Below are positions 58,351 to 64,000 of a DNA stretch of 64,000 nucleotides, one piece after another. Made by a program: the position numbers and the translations under genes. The DNA lies in the NCBI GenBank assembly GCA_963971285.1, contig OZ020249.1:5828001-5892000 (forward strand), in the 5' to 3' direction. Each line of letters opens with the position of its first letter. Within the stretch, counting starts at the first letter, position 1. This DNA is from Astropecten irregularis (taxonomy: Eukaryota > Echinodermata > Asteroidea > Paxillosida > Astropectinidae). Under the pieces are notes generated by a model. It worked only from the letters and a program-made list of their open reading frames with translations. It ran no database searches and was not told where the DNA came from.

Positions 58351-59319
58351 TGTCTGTCTTCCTCTAGTGATCATGATGAGTCAGGTTTTGCCACTCAATT
58401 TATAACCCCCGTTTCAGACAGGCGTCCCAGCATTGCCATTGAACTCAATAGATCAGGAGCGACTTTAGGTCGACCCAATTCAGATTTTGGTTTCAGATAG
58501 GCAAACTTATGACACTGGAGAACAAGTAGGCCTACAAGCAAACGGACATAGCAACCAATCTGATGTCAGATTAGATCTTTTGTATTACAAGAAGGAGACA
58601 GACACTCACTTGAGTGGCAATACCTGACTCATCATGATCAGTAGAGGGAGACAGACACTGTCTACGGCATCCCCATTAGCAACCGCTGTACAATCATACA
58701 TGCAGATGTTGATATGGAAACATCCTTACCTGCAGCTGGTTCAGATTGACGTTCCCTCATGTAACACAGATGGCAAATCCTTTAACGAATGGATGATCAT
58801 ATCAAGCTTGTCAGCAACTAGCGCCCTCTCTAGTTCATAGGTGAACAGGCTGGTTATCCTGATATTTGAAGGTAGCTGAACCTGAATCGTGTCAACGTTT
58901 TTGTCCATTGTAGCTGTCAAATAAAGAAAGAGGAAAATGAATGAAACAGAAAGGAATTGTAGATTCTCAATGCAGAAGGCCCATTAAAGGACTGGATGGG
59001 TCAGATGGTATAGCACAGCTACGGCATACCTTGTCAGCCGCACAGGAGCATATCAACAGTAAGGGTTTGCATCTATGTTGGTGAAATGATTATGAAAATG
59101 CTTATATAAGAAAATACAATAATTAACCATGTTAACACGTCTTCTATTTTCAAGAGTGGGGAGTCTATAAAGTGCACATAAATAAATGAGATGAAAGATC
59201 ACTAGAGAAAGACGGACATTCACTTGAGTGGCAATACCTGACTCATGATGATTACTAGAAGGAGACAGACACTCACTTGGTTGCCATAGACAATGTCTGT
59301 CTCCCTCTAGTGATCATCA
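58351..59319. mobile_element. Module M10 (right member of pair)
   Basis: Complete, without insertions; shares CTTGTCAGCCGCAC and TTGTAGCTGTC variants with M12. Confidence 0.8.
58730..58913 (-). pseudogene. HMBS exon fragment, copy 10 (in M10)
   Basis: Same exon and TGA; type A. The first exon base is C instead of T (acceptor TTTGACAG/CTACAATGG). Confidence 0.87.
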
Positions 59320-59803
59320 TGACTACCAAGATGGCCTCAAATTACACCAAAATCCTTCCATGACAAGTTGATTGGCATTTTTCTTGCTGGGAATGGTTCC
59401 TGGTAGTCATAGCTACCTAAGAGGAAGATAGCACGCTTTTCTGAAAAAAAGGTACTTTTGGGCAAAAATTGAAAAAAGCTGCTGTGGGGGACCACATGGA
59501 TTTTTCTGAAATTTGACTGACTACCAAAATAGCCTCAAATTACACCAAAATCCTTCCATGACAAGTTGATTGGCATTTTTCAAGCTCGAAATGGTTCCTG
59601 GTAGTCATAGCTAGCTATGAGGAAGGTAGCGCGCATTTCTGAAAAAAGTCGGTTTGGGGCCAAAATTGAAAAAAACTGCTGTGGGGGACCACATGATTTT
59701 TCTTAAATTTCACTGACTAACAAAATGGCCTCAAATTACACAAAAATCCTTGCATGACAAATTGATTGGCATTTTTCAAGCTCGAAATGGTTCCTAGTAG
59801 TCA
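59320..59803 (+). repeat. S1 satellite, block K
   Basis: Two and a half monomers with CTACCTAAGAGGAAG and AAAAAAAGGTACTTTTGGG, nearly identical to block L. Confidence 0.95.
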
Positions 59804-60406
59804 GACATTCACATGTCTGTCTCCCTCTAGTGATCATGATGAGTCAGGTATTGCCACTCAATTTATAACCCCCGTTTCAGACAGGTGTCTCAGCATTGCC
59901 ATTTAACTCAATAGATCAGGAGCGACTTTAGGTCGACCCAATTTAGATTTTGGTTTCAGATAGGCAAACTTATGACACTGGAAAACAAGTAGGCCTACAA
60001 ACAAACGGACATAGCAACCAATCTGATGTCAGATTAGAATTTTTGGTGTCGGAAAAAAACATTATGCTGTTTCGGGTCTCGCACCCAGGACCCCTGGCTA
60101 CCAGTAATGAAAACTGTCCGCTGGCTATCAGGTACAGACCTGGTGAAAACATCCACTTTTTTACCTGTGACGATAATACAAAATTTTGATATATTTCAAG
60201 CAAGTCCGATGTCAGATTAGATCTTTTGTATAGATCAGTGGGCAATACCTGACTCACGATGATTACTAGAAGGAGACAGACACTCACTTGAGTGGCAATA
60301 CCTGACTCATCATGATCAGTAGAGGGAGACAGACACTGTCTACGGCATCCCCATTAGCAACCGCTGTAAATCATACATGCAGATGTTGATATGGAAACAT
60401 CCTTAC

Positions 60407-60590
60407 CTGCAGATGGTTCAGATTGACGTTCCCTCATGTAACACAGATGGCAAATCCTTTAATGAATGGATGATCATATCAAGCTTGTCAGCAACTAGCG
60501 CCCTCTCCAGTTCATAGGTGAACAGGCTGGTTATCCTGATATTTGAAGGTAGCTGAACCTGAATCATGTCAACGTTTTTGTCCATTGTAA
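60407..60590 (-). pseudogene. HMBS exon fragment, copy 11 (in M11)
   Basis: Same exon, splice signals and TGA; type B. Confidence 0.87.
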
Positions 60591-60958
60591 CTGTCAAATA
60601 AAGAAAGAGGAAAATGAATGAAACAAAATGGATTGTAGATTCTCAATGCAGAAGGCCCATAAAAGGACTGTATGGGTCAGATGGTATAGCACAGCTACGG
60701 CATGCCTTGTCCGCCGCACAGGAGCATATAAACAGTAAGGGTTTGCATCTATGTTGGTGAAATGATTATGAAAATGCTTATATAAGAAAATACAATAATT
60801 AACCATATTAATACCTCTTCTATTTTCAAGAGTGATGAGTCTATAAAGTGCACATAAATAAATGAGATGAATGATCACTTGAGAAAGACAGACACTCACT
60901 CGAGTGGCAATACCTGACTCACGATGATTACTAGAAGGAGACAGACACTCACTTGGTT

Positions 60959-61397
60959 CAGAGCCGTAAATAAAGAGAGTTTGGCCAACTGCGCCATGTT
61001 TGGGACCTACAGTGGATGCGCGTACACACGCGCGCGCGGGCGCGCAAACTATTTTAGCAATGGTTGTTTGTCTAATAAACCCCTCAAAAAAGTTCTGCAA
61101 CTCAACTGGTTTGAGGGATTATATCTTTTTTGTTACGAATCTATGAACGGTGAAACTGACATCATTGGAAAGCTTCGTTATTCCTCTTTACAATGGTGTG
61201 CCATTTGTTGTGATCATGAAACCATGGAATGTGCATTTCTCCTAAATATAGGGCAAAGACAAATGTGAAATATTGCAATTGATTGACTCAAAGTTGGTAG
61301 CTAACATGGCGCCTTGTAGTCACGTGAGGGCTATTGACCAATTATAAATGAGATGCCTGAAACCGAGTTGGCCAAACTCTCTTTATTGACGGCTCTG
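60959..61397. mobile_element. hAT MITE, copy 3 (439 bp)
   Basis: Same ends, same 8-bp ACTTGGTT (60951-60958 and 61398-61405) and same position in the module as copies 1 and 2, so it was copied with the module rather than inserted anew. Confidence 0.9.
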
Positions 61398-61416
61398 ACT
61401 TGGTTGCCATAGACAA

Positions 61417-62385
61417 TGTCTGTCTTCCTCTAGTGATCATGATGAGTCAGGTATTGCCACTCAATTTATAACCCCCGTTTCAGACAGGTGTCCCAGCATT
61501 GCCATTGAACTCAATAGATCAGGAGCGACTTTAGGTCGACCCAATTCAGATTTTGGTTTCAGATAGGCAAACTTATGACACCGGAGAACAAGTAGGCCTA
61601 CAAACAAACGAACATAGCAACCAATCTGATGTCAGATTAGATCTTTTGTATTTCAAGAAGGAGACAGACACTCACTTGAGTGGCAATACCTGACTCATCA
61701 TGATCAGTAGAGGGAGACAGACACTGTCTACGGCATCCCCATTAGCAACCGCTGTACAATCAAACATGCAGATGTTGATATGGAAACATCCTTACCTGCA
61801 GCTGGTTCAGATTGACGTTCCCTCATGTAACACAGATGGCAAATCCTTTAACGAATGGATGATCATATCAAGCTTGTCAGCAACTAGCGCCCTCTCTAGT
61901 TCATAGGTGAACAGGCTGGTTATCCTGATATTTGAAGGTAGCTGAACCTGAATCGTGTCAACGTTTTTGTCCATTGTAGCTGTCAAATAAAGAAAGAGGA
62001 AAATGAATGAAACAGAAAGGAATTGTAGATTCTCAATGCAGAAGGCCCATTAAAGGACTGGATGGGTCAGATGGTATAGCACAGCTACGGCATACCTTGT
62101 CAGCCGCACAGGAGCATATCAACAGTAAGGGTTTGCATCTATGTTGGTGAAATGATTATGAAAATGCTTATATAAGAAAATACAATAATTAACCATGTTA
62201 ACACGTCTTCTATTTTCAAGAGTGGGGAGTCTATAAAGTGCACATAAATAAATGAGATGAAAGATCACTAGAGAAAGACGGACATTCACTTGAGTGGCAA
62301 TACCTGACTCATGATGATTACTAGAAGGAGACAGACACTCACTTGGTTGCCATAGACAATGTCTGTCTCCCTCTAGTGATCATCA
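61417..62385. mobile_element. Module M12 (right member of pair)
   Basis: Complete; carries CACCGGAGAAC and GTATTTCAAG variants shared with M8, plus the M10-type right half. Confidence 0.8.
61796..61979 (-). pseudogene. HMBS exon fragment, copy 12 (in M12)
   Basis: Same exon and TGA; type A with the CTACAATGG start seen in copy 10. Confidence 0.87.
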
Positions 62386-62869
62386 TGACTACCAAAATGG
62401 CCTCAAATTACACCAAAATCCTTCCATGACAAGTTGATTGGCATTTTTCTTGCTGGGAATGGTTCCTGGTAGTCATAGCTACCTAAGAGGAAGATAGCAC
62501 GCTTTTCTGAAAAAAAGGTACTTTTGGGCAAAAATTGAAAAAAGCTGCTGTGGGGGACCACATGGATTTTTCTGAAATTTGACTGACTACCAAAATAGCA
62601 TCAAATTACACCAAAATCCTTCCATGACAAGTTGATTGGCATTTTTCAAGCTCGAAATGGTTCCTGGTAGTCATAGCTAGCTATGAGGAAGGTAGCGCGC
62701 ATTTCTGAAAAAAGTCGGTTTGGGGCCAAAATTGAAAAAAACTGCTGTGGGGGACCACATGATTTTTCTTAAATTTCACTGACTAACAAAATGGCCTCAA
62801 ATTACACAAAAATCCTTGCATGACAAATTGATTGGCATTTTTCAAGCTCGAAATGGTTCCTAGTAGTCA
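62386..62869 (+). repeat. S1 satellite, block L
   Basis: Repeat of block K with one or two differences (ATAGCATCAAATT). Confidence 0.95.
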
Positions 62870-64000
62870 GACATTCACATGTCTGTCTCCCTCTAGTGAT
62901 CATGATGAGTCAGGTATTGCCACTCAATTTATAACCCCCGTTTCAGACAGGTGTCTCAGCATTGCCATTTAACTCAATAGATCAGGAGCGACTTTAGGTC
63001 GACCCAATTTAGATTTTGGTTTCAGATAGGCAAACTTATGACACTGGAAAACAAGTAGGCCTACAAACAAACGGACATAGCAACCAATCTGATGTCAGAT
63101 TAGAATTTTTGGTGTCGGAAAAAAACATTATGCTGTTTCGGGTCTCGCACCCAGGACCCCTGGCTACCAGTAATGAAAACTGTCCGCTGGCTATCAGGTA
63201 CAGACCTGGTGAAAACATCCACTTTTTTACCTGTGACGATAATACAAAATTTTGATATATTTCAAGCAAGTCCGATGTCAGATTAGATCTTTTGTATAGA
63301 TCAGTGGGCAATACCTGACTCACGATGATTACTAGAAGGAGACAGACACTCACTTGAGTGGCAATACCTGACTCATCATGATCAGTAGAGGGAGACAGAC
63401 ACTGTCTACGGCATCCCCATTAGCAACCGCTGTAAATCATACATGCAGATGTTGATATGGAAACATCCTTACCTGCAGATGGTTCAGATTGACGTTCCCT
63501 CATGTAACACAGATGGCAAATCCTTTAATGAATGGATGATCATATCAAGCTTGTCAGCAACTAGCGCCCTCTCCAGTTCATAGGTGAACAGGCTGGTTAT
63601 CCTGATATTTGAAGGTAGCTGAACCTGAATCATGTCAACGTTTTTGTCCATTGTAACTGTCAAATAAAGAAAGAGGAAAATGAATGAAACAAAATGGATT
63701 GTAGATTCTCAATGCAGAAGGCCCATAAAAGGACTGTATGGGTCAGATGGTATAGCACAGCTACGGCATGCCTTGTCCGCCGCACAGGAGCATATAAACA
63801 GTAAGGGTTTGCATCTATGTTGGTGAAATGATTATGAAAATGCTTATATAAGAAAATACAATAATTAACCATATTAATACCTCTTCTATTTTCAAGAGTG
63901 ATGAGTCTATAAAGTGCACATAAATAAATGAGATGAATGATCACTTGAGAAAGACAGACACTCACTCGAGTGGCAATACCTGACTCACGATGATTACTAG
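62870..64000. mobile_element. Module M13 (cut by window end)
   Basis: 183-bp insertion at 63105-63287; the sequence stops inside the 53-bp units, just before where the hAT site would be. Confidence 0.8.
63473..63656 (-). pseudogene. HMBS exon fragment, copy 13 (in M13)
   Basis: Same exon, splice signals and TGA; type B. Confidence 0.87.

Larger units (their letters stand above)
56582..58374. mobile_element. Module M9 (left member of pair)
   Basis: Carries the 183-bp insertion (56817-56999), two extra 53-bp units and a hAT MITE. Local variants include CAGTGTTTAAAACTG where M7 has CAGTAATGAAAACTG. Fused to M10 within 58351-58374. Confidence 0.8.
59804..61440. mobile_element. Module M11 (left member of pair)
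   Basis: 183-bp insertion at 60039-60221 and hAT MITE at 60959-61397. Almost identical to M13; repeat distance 3066 bp. Confidence 0.8.

Overview
This is eukaryotic, repeat-dominated DNA with no confidently intact protein-coding gene. ORFs are short, exon-like segments carry GT-AG splice signals, the region is AT-rich, and it is filled with satellites, minisatellites, foldback elements and hAT-type transposons. Motifs such as ACATGTA and AGGCCTA, and hAT elements with ATATCGCGAT-rich ends, suggest a marine invertebrate, perhaps an echinoderm or related deuterostome. The organism assignment is inference.

Layout. (1) 1-13489 is one head-to-tail array of a ~197-bp satellite (here S1) with nested higher-order repeats. 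(2) 13490-14521 is the first copy of a ~1.0-kb composite foldback module (here M) lying inside S1. (3) 14522-38522 is a mixed stretch: a composite inverted repeat, a CpG/E-box-rich promoter-like patch, an 87-bp tandem array (16318-19350), a mostly single-copy spacer with two weak exon candidates, the same 87-bp array in the opposite orientation (25978-27584), several MITE and foldback families, a G-rich minisatellite (30770-31990), a tRNA-like palindromic repeat (32422-32774) and a 3.75-kb array of a 21-bp unit (34160-37915). (4) 38523-64000 returns to S1, interrupted by a 991-bp hAT-like element with 8-bp target-site duplications and by twelve more M modules. From 53551 on, modules occur in pairs joined head to tail, the left module of each pair carrying a ~437-bp hAT MITE, giving a superunit of about 3.0-3.2 kb.

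Main result. Every one of the 13 M modules carries, on the minus strand, the same 184-bp exon with intact splice acceptor and donor and its flanking intron sequence. Its translation is recognisable as hydroxymethylbilane synthase (porphobilinogen deaminase, HMBS; heme biosynthesis), including the SLFT-ELE-AL block and the HSLKDLP motif with the catalytic aspartate. All copies share the same in-frame TGA. A transposon-like module therefore captured a piece of a host heme-synthesis gene, and the piece was multiplied with the satellite. Diagnostic variants, one hybrid copy (M6), a truncated copy (M3), and empty versus filled hAT sites let the order of events be read: capture, spread into S1, a 183-bp insertion and a hAT insertion in one lineage, module pairing, then superunit amplification.

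The long ORFs in the arrays are by-products of repeat periods divisible by three (87 and 21 bp) or of low-complexity sequence, and are not called as genes.
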